A stretch of DNA of 64,000 bases from JAJDUF01 sp965238265 (lineage in GTDB: Bacteria; Chloroflexota; UBA11872; UBA12225; JAJDUF01), in NCBI GenBank assembly GCA_965238265.1, contig OZ250185.1, positions 2,852,001-2,916,000 of the forward strand. The letters run 5' to 3'. The position numbers and the translations under genes were made by a program. Shown in pieces: positions 44,377 through 52,115 of this stretch (the stretch's first letter is position 1; each line of letters begins with the position of its first letter). The notes under the pieces are model-generated. The model did no database searches and had not been told where the DNA came from. It saw only the letters and a list, made by a program, of their open reading frames with translations.

Positions 44377-45639
44377 GTGCCCGCCCTCGCCCGGAGACTG
44401 CCACCAGGAGCCATCGGAAGCAGTGGGAGAGGCACCATAGAAATCGAGGCACGGCTGCGCGCGATTGACCGAGCGAGGCTCACGCCGCTGGTGCGGCAAG
44501 CGCTGGGCAGCGATACTGTCGAGGTCACCGACTGGGAATATCACCCTATCGGAAGCTATAGCGACAACCTCATGTCTCGCTGGGCGGGTAATGCCCGTGA
44601 CCAAGAGATTGGTGGACCGCAAGCGAGAGTGACCACCACTTTACCCGTTGATCGGACGACTGGCCCGGAGGCCGGTCCTGTCGCCAGGGAAAGGATACCC
44701 TGGTCCATCATTCTCAAGATCGTGTCTCGGCGTGACGAACTTGACAGCGGCACGCGCGAGGCTCGGGCCTACCAGTCGGGGCTGCTCGCCGACCTGCCTG
44801 GGGGGACGGCGGCCCCGCGCTGTCTTGCCGTTGAGGAGCAGGCCGGACACCATTGGATGTGGCTGGAGGAGCTTACGGATCACGTGGGGCAGCCCTGGCC
44901 GTTGACCCGCTACCGGCTGGCCGCCCGACACCTCGGCCAGTTTAACGGCGCCTACCTAGCTGGTCGCCCCCTGCCTGCCGATCCGTGGCTCAGTCGCGGG
45001 TTCTTACGGGCGTGGGTCACGCGACGTGCCACCTCCGCAGCCAAACTTCCCGGTATTCGGGAGCACCCGCTGGTGCATCGCGCGTTTCCACCGGCCGTTG
45101 CCGATGGCGTCTTGCGTCTCTGGCGAGACATGAACACGCTGCTTGACGCCCTCGATCAGCTACCGCAGACCTTGTGCCATCTGGATGCGAACCCGTCCAA
45201 TCTGTTCGCCCAGCGAGGGGCAGACGGGCAGGAGCAGACAGTGGCAATTGACTGGGAGTGTGTGGGCATTGCGCCGCTTGGGGCGGAGATCGTCGGACTC
45301 GTGTCGTCGGGCCTCTGGCGTGGCATGGTGGAGATGGCCGCGGCTCGGGAACTGGACGAGCTGGCCTTCGCCGGCTATCTCGCCGGACTGCGCGAGGCCG
45401 GCTGGCGGGGTGAGCCACGGGTGGCGCGATTCGGCTACACAGCGGCGTCGGCGCTACGCTATCTCCTGGCCTTTGCCGGAGGAACGATGAGCGCCGCGCT
45501 CCGTGAGCACCGCCATGCCCTGATGGAGCAGCGGTATGGCCGGCCCATTGAGGAGCTCATGGATCGTGCAGGCGAGTGGCGGCGTTTCCTGCTGGGCTTG
45601 GCGGACGAAGCGTGGGAGCTATTAGCTGTCCTCCGCTAG
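44377..45639 (+). CDS. Aminoglycoside phosphotransferase-like kinase
   Basis: An APH/choline-kinase-like fold. The catalytic loop CHLDANPSNLFA and the metal-binding AIDWECVGI (DFG-like) are present, and the N-lobe has the SYSDNLMSRW and WSIILKIVSRRDELDSGTREARAYQ strands with the ATP lysine. Natural substrates vary widely in this superfamily (sugars, choline, antibiotics), so no resistance claim is made. It starts 6 nt after the methyltransferase stop, at GTG, so it is co-transcribed with it. Confidence 0.82.
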   Translation: MPALARRLPPGAIGSSGRGTIEIEARLRAIDRARLTPLVRQALGSDTVEVTDWEYHPIGSYSDNLMSRWAGNARDQEIGGPQARVTTTLPVDRTTGPEAGPVARERIPWSIILKIVSRRDELDSGTREARAYQSGLLADLPGGTAAPRCLAVEEQAGHHWMWLEELTDHVGQPWPLTRYRLAARHLGQFNGAYLAGRPLPADPWLSRGFLRAWVTRRATSAAKLPGIREHPLVHRAFPPAVADGVLRLWRDMNTLLDALDQLPQTLCHLDANPSNLFAQRGADGQEQTVAIDWECVGIAPLGAEIVGLVSSGLWRGMVEMAAARELDELAFAGYLAGLREAGWRGEPRVARFGYTAASALRYLLAFAGGTMSAALREHRHALMEQRYGRPIEELMDRAGEWRRFLLGLADEAWELLAVLR

Positions 45640-45760
45640 GCCAGCGGCGGCCGGGGGCCGGCACTGCTACGCAAGCGCTCGCATGCCACCGTGCCGGCGC
45701 AGTTGTGCTATACCTTACGTGACGTGCGAAGACTGACCACTGACTATAGGAGGAATACTG

Positions 45761-46288
45761 ATGGCCGTAGAAGAACGGGTTGGTGCAGTGACGCGGGGCG
45801 GTACACCCATCACGCTCTTGGGACGCGAGTTGAAGGTCGGCGACCAAGCGCCGGACTTTCTCTTGGTTAACACCGACATGGGTGAGGTCAGCCTGGGTGA
45901 TACCGGGTCGAAGGTGCGTATTCTGAGCCTTGTCCCCTCCATAGACACCGGGGTCTGCCACGCCGAGACGGTCCGCTTTGACGAGGAAGCGGCCAAGCTG
46001 GACGACATTGATGTCATCACGGTCAGCATTGACCTGCCCTTTGCGCTCAAGCGCTGGGCTGAGGCCGAGGGGGTGAGCAACCATACGCTCCTCTCTGCGT
46101 ATCGCAACCCCCAGTTTGGCATTGACTACGGCGTGACTATGGAGGACCTGCGCCTCCTCAGCCGCACCGTCCTTATTCTGGACGCGGACAACGTGATCCG
46201 CTACGCGAATTATCTGCCGGAGGTGGTCGCCGAGCCGGACTACGACGACGTGCTCGCGGCGGCCAAGCAGGTCGCGGCAGCGGCCTAA
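45761..46288 (+). CDS. tpx: Thiol peroxidase, lacking the usual resolving cysteine
   Basis: Atypical 2-Cys peroxiredoxin family that reduces hydroperoxides. The peroxidatic cysteine is C66 in the SIDTGVC motif (T63-x-x-C66). In the usual enzyme a resolving cysteine lies in LPFAxKRFC, but here the matching position is A100 (LPFALKRWAEAEG). So this protein should act as a one-cysteine enzyme, needing another thiol donor. AGGAGG lies close before the ATG. The gene stands alone. Confidence 0.93.
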   Translation: MAVEERVGAVTRGGTPITLLGRELKVGDQAPDFLLVNTDMGEVSLGDTGSKVRILSLVPSIDTGVCHAETVRFDEEAAKLDDIDVITVSIDLPFALKRWAEAEGVSNHTLLSAYRNPQFGIDYGVTMEDLRLLSRTVLILDADNVIRYANYLPEVVAEPDYDDVLAAAKQVAAAA

Positions 46289-46327
46289 CAACCCGCTGCG
46301 CTCGCTCACCTCCCCCCTCGGCCCTCC

Positions 46328-46490
46328 CCGTCATTCCGGCACCGGCCGGAATACAGGGCGCCCACAAGGGACACCCCCACCGGGTTGGCAACACCCGGCG
46401 CGTGCGGCAGAGGCGAGCGGCTGCCGTAGGGGGCAACCCTAGTGGTTGCCCTCGTCCCCCTGCGGAGCGGTGGGGCCATAAGGGTGCCAC
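46328..46490. repeat. R2 and R5 repeats side by side
   Basis: R2: CGTCATTCCGGC/GCCGGAATACAG, then GGCGCCCACAAGGGACACC, like the flank at 21810. R5: GGGCAACCCTAGTGGTTGCC and CCCCTGCGGAGCGG. It fills the gap between tpx and the convergent SUMF1-like gene. Confidence 0.75.
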
Positions 46491-47576
46491 TCACCACTCG
46501 GAGGCCTCCGGCACGGCGACGAGCCGAAAGCCGATGTCCACGGCGCCGTCGAGTGCCGGATGGCTCATCTTGGACCACAGGGTCGTGTGGGTGACGCGGG
46601 CGAGGAAGCAGCCGCCCTGCATCGTGATGCGAGCGTTGCAGTCCACGCCGAGTGCATCGAGCCGTGGTACGGTGGCTGTCCGCTCGGCGACCGGGCGCTG
46701 CTGGTAGGCCGCTGCGTTCGTGTAGTTCCAGACCCAGACATTGCCCACCATATCGTAGAGACCGCGCTCGTTGGGCGGGAACGCCTGCACCGGCGAGGTC
46801 AGCGCGTAGCCGTCGGCGTATTGCTCGTGAATCCACGTATGGTCGGTTAACTCCGCGGTGCCGAAGTTCATCCGCTTTTCGAGATTGCGGAAGTCGTTGC
46901 CCCAGGGAAAGGCACACACCTGATCCGCCAGCGCCGCCGGGCGGGCAGCCAGAATCCACTCCTCCTTGGTCGGCACCCGGCAGACGATACCCGCCTTGCG
47001 GCTCACCCACGCGGCGAAGCTCATCGCGTCGAACCAGCTCACCTGCACAACGGGATGCTCTGGCGCACTCATGGGCCAGGGCTGGAGCCGGTAGCTATTC
47101 GAGACTCCTTGCCGCCATTGTGCCCATGGGTCAACGACCCAGCCCGTCTTATACCGCTCGACCGTGGTTGTATACCGTGTCTCATCCACAAAGACCTGAA
47201 ACATCCGGTTGGTGATGATCGTCCCCGACATGTAATACGGGTAGCTCACCGTGACTTTGTTCTGCCGATGGACTTCGAGCATGTCTCGCCACCGCGCGAG
47301 GTCGTTGCTGCGGTTCGGTATGGCGATGATCCGGTCGCGGAGTTCTTCGTTCAGCCCGTCAATGTACGACGCCGGCTCCACTCTGATGAACTTGATGATC
47401 GGACCGCCCGCAGCCAAGTCCACAGCAAACCGGCCCTCCGAGCAGAGGGCGGCGGCGTTCCGGTCGGAGCGTGGTAGGCTCCGGAGGCGTGTAGTCTCGC
47501 AGCCGGCGGCTGTACGCAGGTACTCGTCGCGTGACGTGTCGGCGTCGTCGGTCCGGCACGGCCGCGGCGGCTGCAT
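46491..47576 (-). CDS. SUMF1 / formylglycine-generating enzyme-like protein
   Basis: The C-terminal 250 residues carry the family fold: PVVQVSWFDAMSFAAWVSRKAG, CRVPTKEEWILAARP, FPWGNDFRNLE, PNERGLYDMVGNVWVWNYTN, and the closing DIGFRL. The C-terminal active-site cysteines of formylglycine-generating enzyme are not obvious (the GGCFLARVTHTTLWSKM region has a single Cys), so it may bind rather than oxidise. The N-terminal 90 residues are unlike the usual family. GGAGG precedes the ATG. No sulfatase is nearby. Confidence 0.82.
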   Translation of the reverse strand: MQPPRPCRTDDADTSRDEYLRTAAGCETTRLRSLPRSDRNAAALCSEGRFAVDLAAGGPIIKFIRVEPASYIDGLNEELRDRIIAIPNRSNDLARWRDMLEVHRQNKVTVSYPYYMSGTIITNRMFQVFVDETRYTTTVERYKTGWVVDPWAQWRQGVSNSYRLQPWPMSAPEHPVVQVSWFDAMSFAAWVSRKAGIVCRVPTKEEWILAARPAALADQVCAFPWGNDFRNLEKRMNFGTAELTDHTWIHEQYADGYALTSPVQAFPPNERGLYDMVGNVWVWNYTNAAAYQQRPVAERTATVPRLDALGVDCNARITMQGGCFLARVTHTTLWSKMSHPALDGAVDIGFRLVAVPEASEW

Positions 47577-47771
47577 AAGGCCTCCTTCATCCGGGACGAC
47601 ATTGGGGCAGGCGGCCTCTCACTATAGAGTGAGTCGGAGCCGCCCCCGATTGCGAGGCGAGCGCTATGCCCCCGGCCCGGCTCGATGGTCCGTTCCCGCA
47701 ATTCGCTGGCGATCTGTGGCCGCTCGTGTAGCATCTGGCATAGAGTATCCGGGTGAAAAGAGGAGCGACCG
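47577..47771. other. Divergent gap between SUMF1-like gene and hypothetical gene
   Basis: A small hairpin, CTCACT-ATAG-AGTGAG (47618-47633), lies midway. It may be an operator or weak terminator. Nothing else is evident. Confidence 0.4.
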
Positions 47772-48542
47772 ATGCAGACTGAGCAAGACACGCCGACGCG
47801 GACAACGCGGTTCTCCGATGTCTGTGGCACGACGGATGAGCTGAAGCGTCTGCTCTACGAGGAGCCGGAGCTACTCGCCGCCGCCCCGGCCATCCTGCGC
47901 GAGCTGGTGACGGACCAGCTCTATATGCTGGACCGGATGGAGCTGCGGCTGCGGGGTTACCGGCAGCTGCGCGACGATGTGGCGCGGCTGCACCGTGCCC
48001 TGGAGTCCATTGATCCCCCGCGCCGCGCTGAAGCTGACCGGGCCGCCGCCGCGCTCGAACCGCTCCTAGAGGACGGCCAGCCTTTGGGCGACGCGGAGAC
48101 GACCGCCATTGTGGACTACGCCGAGCAAATCCGGTCGGTCGCCGGCCACCTGGAGCAGATTCTGCGTGCCCATATGGATGTGGCGCTGGCCCTCGTCGAG
48201 AGTTACGAGCGCGCGCGTGGCGGGCGGCCCTGGCCGATGCCTGGCGCGACCGCGGCGGCCGATCCGGCCGCCGCGCCGGCGGTGCCCAGCGCCTGGGAGG
48301 CGTGGCTGCCGTCGGAGCCGCACCGCGCGCGGCTCGTGGACTTCCTGAGCAAAAGCCGTGCCTACGTCATCTGGCCCGATGGGTCCGCCAACGGCCGCGG
48401 CGAGCAGCCACTGGTGCAGTTTGAGGATGGCGGCTTGATGCCCATGTCCGAGGTGCGCTGGTCGGATGCCGTCCGCAACTTCTATCCCGCAAGCCAAGGG
48501 GAGTCACCAGCGCCAGCCAGACAGTACCGGGGCGCATCATAG
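47772..48542 (+). CDS. Uncharacterised helical protein
   Basis: A 256-residue soluble protein I do not recognise. Residues 20-150 are strongly helical and acidic, with probable coiled coils (LRELVTDQLYMLDRMELRLRGYRQLRDDVARLHRALES...). An Ala/Pro linker follows. The C-terminal 70 residues (RARLVDFLSKSRAYVIWPDG, LVQFEDGGLMPMSEVRWSD) could be a small domain. GGAG precedes the ATG. It may share a transcript with the serine hydrolase that starts within 70 nt. Confidence 0.6.
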   Translation: MQTEQDTPTRTTRFSDVCGTTDELKRLLYEEPELLAAAPAILRELVTDQLYMLDRMELRLRGYRQLRDDVARLHRALESIDPPRRAEADRAAAALEPLLEDGQPLGDAETTAIVDYAEQIRSVAGHLEQILRAHMDVALALVESYERARGGRPWPMPGATAAADPAAAPAVPSAWEAWLPSEPHRARLVDFLSKSRAYVIWPDGSANGRGEQPLVQFEDGGLMPMSEVRWSDAVRNFYPASQGESPAPARQYRGAS

Positions 48543-48604
48543 CCACAGCCCGCGTACAACGGTCGGTCACGGATGGCCTCGTTGCACGCCTGCGGCCGCT
48601 GCTG

Positions 48605-49705
48605 GTGGAGGCCAGACAGCACCGGATATTCCCTAGCGCGGTCGTGGCCGCGGCCGGCCGAGCCGGGTGCGCGAATGTCGTCACTGCTGGTCACCTCACC
48701 TATGCCCAGGATAGTCCGGTAGTCGGTCCCCGGACGCTCTACGATATTGCGTCAGTCACCAAGATCATCACCCTCACGGCCACGCTGGTACTCGCCAGCG
48801 CCGGCCGCCTGCATCTCGATGACCGGCTCGGTGATCTGCTCGACCGCGCTATCTTCGGCAACGTCACCATTCGGCAGGTGTTGGCCCACACTGCGGGACT
48901 GCGGCTGTCCTTGAGTAGCCTCAAGGCCCTGCCGCGACCGGAGATCGAGGCCGCGATCCTCGCTACCGGGCCGGTGACGGAACCGGGCACCCGGTTCTAC
49001 TACTCCAGCCAAGGCTACTATCTCTTGGGCAAAGCGCTCGAAGCAGTGTCCGGGCAGCGACTCGCAGACTGCTTGCAGACAACCGTCTGCGGGCCACTCG
49101 GTATGAACACAACCATCTTTAACCCACCCGCGGCGTGGCGGCAGCGCATTGCGCCGACCGAAGACGATCCCCGGCGGGGCGGGGTAGTGTGGGGCGTGCC
49201 GCACGACGAAAGCACGTTCGCCCTGGGTGGAGTGTCCGGTCATGCCGGGCTATTCTCGACCGCTGCCGACCTGCTAGAGCTAGGTCGCCTGTGGCTGCAC
49301 GAGGGCACGGTCGGCGGGCGGCCCCTCATTCGGCGCGATCTGATCCACGAGAGCAGCGAGGACAACTACCCTGAAGCCGCCGGTGCTACGGGCTTCCGGG
49401 TGCAGCGTTTTGCGCTTGGCTGGGGGCTGGACGACCGCAACTACATCGGCTCGTTCGCCTCATCCTGCGCCTATAGCCTGCTCGGCTTCACGGGGCCGGC
49501 CCTCACGGTAGACCCCGAGCAAGAGGTCGTGATCGTGATTCTGAACAACCGTGTCCACCCCACACGCGATGGGCCGAGCCGCGCGCGCTGTCACGCCGCC
49601 ATCACCGCGGCAGCAGCGCAGTGGCTCTGTGGAGAGGGCCACCATTCATGGCACTCAGGCGGTCGTCATTGCTATGAAAATAGGTTGTCCGGCGGCCTGG
49701 AATGA
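48605..49705 (+). CDS. Serine hydrolase, class C beta-lactamase-like
   Basis: Penicillin-binding-protein/beta-lactamase fold. The nucleophile motif is SVTK (IASVTKIITL), the second motif is YSSQGYYLLG in place of YxN, and the third is a GFTG segment. Family members act as esterases or D-amino-acid peptidases; antibiotic hydrolysis is not implied. The start is uncertain: GTG at 48605 has no good ribosome site, and the homologous first helix seems to extend upstream to about 48566 (VTDGLVARLRPLLVEARQHRIFP), but no standard start codon is visible there. The C-terminal tail is unusual. Confidence 0.8.
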   Translation: MEARQHRIFPSAVVAAAGRAGCANVVTAGHLTYAQDSPVVGPRTLYDIASVTKIITLTATLVLASAGRLHLDDRLGDLLDRAIFGNVTIRQVLAHTAGLRLSLSSLKALPRPEIEAAILATGPVTEPGTRFYYSSQGYYLLGKALEAVSGQRLADCLQTTVCGPLGMNTTIFNPPAAWRQRIAPTEDDPRRGGVVWGVPHDESTFALGGVSGHAGLFSTAADLLELGRLWLHEGTVGGRPLIRRDLIHESSEDNYPEAAGATGFRVQRFALGWGLDDRNYIGSFASSCAYSLLGFTGPALTVDPEQEVVIVILNNRVHPTRDGPSRARCHAAITAAAAQWLCGEGHHSWHSGGRHCYENRLSGGLE

Positions 49706-49723
49706 CGATGCTGGTTCCCGTCT

Positions 49724-49790
49724 CGTCACTGCGGCGGAAGCCGCAGTCCAGCCCCCCGGCCACTGGATTGCGGCTTCCGCCGCAATGACG
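49724..49790. repeat. Pair of inverted R1 repeats
   Basis: CGTCACTGCGGC/GCCGCAGTCC and CTGGATTGCGGC/GCCGCAATGACG in opposite orientation around CCCCCCGGCCA, as at 40485-40553. Confidence 0.8.
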
Positions 49791-49824
49791 GGGGCGAGGC
49801 GCCATCGGATGCACAAAGGAGCAG

Positions 49825-50751
49825 ATGACTATGGACGTTGCTCTACACGCCCCGGCAGACGATGCTGACGCGCTGATTGCCCGGTGCCGGCGCTTGGGAG
49901 TACGCCACGTATGCCTGAGCTTGGGCGCTGTGCCCGGCTTCGCAGACACCGGAGTTCCCGATCGTGCCAACCTCCAGCAGTTCCTGCGCCGGCTGGCGGA
50001 CGCTGGTGTGCAAGTACCCGTCGCAATCGCCTGGTTTGGCAACGATCCTGACCTTGTGCTCCGGCCGGCGGCGCACCGGGCTGAGGTCGCGGCCAAGCTG
50101 CACACGCTGGTCGTCCTCGGCGATGTCGGTATCGGCACGCTGCTCCACTACGTGGATGTAGCGCAGTCGCCCGACCCGGCGGACGATGAACGCTACTGGG
50201 ACGGCTTGCTCGCCATCTTCCAGGAGCTGATACGCCAAGCCGAGGCCTGCGACGTGCGTCTGGCCAACCACGCGATCTGGCGCTGCCTGCCCGACACGTT
50301 GCGCGGCGCGGCGCGGCGCGCGGGCGTGACCATGTCCGATTACCGTGCCTATCATCCAGACCCTTGGCGGGGGCCGTATCTGCTGAACTCACACGAGCAC
50401 ATTGTCCGCCTGCTCGCGGCGGTACCGAGCACACACAACGGCGTGTGCTTCTGCACGGGGATGCACATTATGGGCGGTGACGTTCCGGCGCTCGTAGACA
50501 CGTTCCGAGGGAAGATGTACTACTCGCAGATGCGTGACCTGCGGGGTCGCTGGCCCGCGGCCGAGGAGGTATTCCTTGGCACCGGAGACCTCGATTTCCC
50601 GGACATTCTGCGCCGGCTCGCTGCCGCCGGCTACCGGGGGACCATTGGGCCGGAGCACCTCGGCCCGCCCAGGCACCCCGGCGAAGACCTGGAAGCGGCG
50701 GCCGTCGCCTTCTTGCAAGATTCCCTGGCATCGTCGCAGCAGCCCGGCTAG
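49825..50751 (+). CDS. Mannonate dehydratase-like TIM-barrel protein
   Basis: A sugar-acid dehydratase/isomerase TIM barrel. Segments such as VRHVCLSLGAVPG, RLANHAIW, LLNSHEHIVRLLAAVPSTHNGVCFCTGMHIMGGDV, FRGKMYYSQMRDLRGRW and DLDFPDILRRLAAAGYRGTIGPEHLG resemble UxuA, which dehydrates D-mannonate in hexuronate breakdown. The CFCTG patch and the metal-binding His/Asp positions fit. AAGGAG lies before the ATG. A Gfo/Idh/MocA oxidoreductase gene follows by about 130 nt, and a second one lies 4 kb away, so a sugar-acid pathway is likely. Confidence 0.78.
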   Translation: MTMDVALHAPADDADALIARCRRLGVRHVCLSLGAVPGFADTGVPDRANLQQFLRRLADAGVQVPVAIAWFGNDPDLVLRPAAHRAEVAAKLHTLVVLGDVGIGTLLHYVDVAQSPDPADDERYWDGLLAIFQELIRQAEACDVRLANHAIWRCLPDTLRGAARRAGVTMSDYRAYHPDPWRGPYLLNSHEHIVRLLAAVPSTHNGVCFCTGMHIMGGDVPALVDTFRGKMYYSQMRDLRGRWPAAEEVFLGTGDLDFPDILRRLAAAGYRGTIGPEHLGPPRHPGEDLEAAAVAFLQDSLASSQQPG

Positions 50752-50881
50752 TGGGCCTGCGGACCGCAGGTCGGGGCGGCGTCAGCCGGAGACGGGCACA
50801 CTGCGACCAACGGTGCCTCGCATCCTGGCCGCGAGGTGGCGGGCGCCGGTAGGATAGGGCAGCATTCGATGGAGGGCCACA

Positions 50882-51889
50882 ATGAGTCGTCTACGTGTCG
50901 CGGTGATCGGCGCCGGCAACATCGCCCAGCAGCATCTCCCCGTCCTGACCAACCATCCCGCCTGTGAGGTGGCAGTCCTCTGCGACGTTAACCCCGAGAT
51001 GCTGGCCGAGTCGGCCGAGCGTTTCGGGATTGGCGAACGGGAGGAGTCCCCTGACGCGCTGCTCCGGCGCGACGATCTCGACGCCGTGTATGTCCTGGTC
51101 AGCGTGCTGCACGTCGCGCGCGTGGCCAGCAAGTTCATCGCCGCGGGACTACCTACCTTTGTGGAAAAGCCCCCCGGCATCTGCTCGGCCGATACCGGCC
51201 GCCTCGCCGAGCTAGCCGAGAAGCACGGCACCGTGGCGATGGTGGGCGTGAACCGGCGCTTCTACAGCAACAATCTGGCGGTGCGTGAGCGGATGGCCGA
51301 GCTGGGACCGCTCGCGACGATCACGGTGGAGGCGCACGAGGACCAGTGGCGGCTCTATCAGCCCGACCGGCTGACGAAGTTCACGCAGCTTGTGCGGCGG
51401 CGCTGGGCCTACGCGAATGGCATCCACGCCCTGGACATGCTGCGCTTTTTCGGCGGCGAGGTGGCGGATATTCAGGCGATCCGCTCGTCCTATCATTACG
51501 ATTATCCCGATAGCTTCTCCGCGGTGCTGCGCTTCACGAGCGGCGCACAGGGACGCGCCCTAGTGGACTGGTTTGCGCCGGCCAACCATCGCTACGAGCT
51601 GCGGACCGTGGGCGCGCGGGCCGTGTCGGGCCACGGGTTCAACACCGTCACGGTAAGCGTGCGCGATCAGCCGGACGAGCAGTTTGTATTGGACGAGCAG
51701 GACCGGCAATACAAGGCCGGCTTTTGGCGGCAAGCGACGGCGTTCTTGGAGGGCGCGCGCAGCGACCGGCAGCCGCCGTTCCCGGCCGCCTCGCTCGCGG
51801 ACGCCCACCGCACGATGCAGATGATTGACGGCATCTGCCAGCTCTCGGCCGAAGTGGAGGAAGACCGCGAGCAGTACCTGCCCATGTGA
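50882..51889 (+). CDS. Gfo/Idh/MocA family oxidoreductase
   Basis: NAD(P)-dependent sugar or sugar-acid dehydrogenase family. The N-terminal Rossmann motif is GAGNIAQQH (10-18), and EKPPG (95-99) holds the usual EKP motif. The C-terminal alpha/beta domain has WAYANGIHALDMLRFFGG with the catalytic-like His. Substrate unknown. GGAGG precedes the ATG. Confidence 0.9.
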   Translation: MSRLRVAVIGAGNIAQQHLPVLTNHPACEVAVLCDVNPEMLAESAERFGIGEREESPDALLRRDDLDAVYVLVSVLHVARVASKFIAAGLPTFVEKPPGICSADTGRLAELAEKHGTVAMVGVNRRFYSNNLAVRERMAELGPLATITVEAHEDQWRLYQPDRLTKFTQLVRRRWAYANGIHALDMLRFFGGEVADIQAIRSSYHYDYPDSFSAVLRFTSGAQGRALVDWFAPANHRYELRTVGARAVSGHGFNTVTVSVRDQPDEQFVLDEQDRQYKAGFWRQATAFLEGARSDRQPPFPAASLADAHRTMQMIDGICQLSAEVEEDREQYLPM

Positions 51890-52115
51890 GCGAGCGCCGA
51901 TACCGAGGCTGATTTGTAAACTGTCGCTACCCCACCATCCGCCCTGAAGGAAGATGACACCACAGCTGCCCCCGGTGGAGAGCGGCCCTCCTGTAGCGCT
52001 GTGCTCGGTGGTCCTTGGGCGTGCTGTCGTTGGCATGCCGAGATCCCCCTGAAGGAAGCAAGACGCGTTCAACTTGCCCACCGTTGCAGTATTTGAGGCA
52101 GAGGGTGCCGCCGCG
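51890..52115. other. Gap before the YfhO-like gene
   Basis: The sequence CCCTGAAGGAAG occurs twice, about 100 nt apart. No gene or clear structure is seen otherwise. Confidence 0.4.

Noticed and set aside
43278..44468. Alternative 396-codon frame inside the methyltransferase gene
   Set aside because: It is an out-of-frame reading of the same strand; DPMCGSGT and TSPPY lie in the accepted frame.
44377..45639. Aminoglycoside resistance
   Set aside because: The APH-like fold is shared by many kinases; the context with a DNA methyltransferase gives no support for resistance.
47612..47640. Sequence like a T7-type promoter (CGACTCACT...TATAG) on the minus strand
   Set aside because: It is interrupted by extra bases and is better explained by a small palindrome; no phage polymerase gene is near.
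48605..49705. True beta-lactamase resistance gene
   Set aside because: Motifs fit the broad serine hydrolase family, and the YxN position reads YSS; nothing points to antibiotic hydrolysis.
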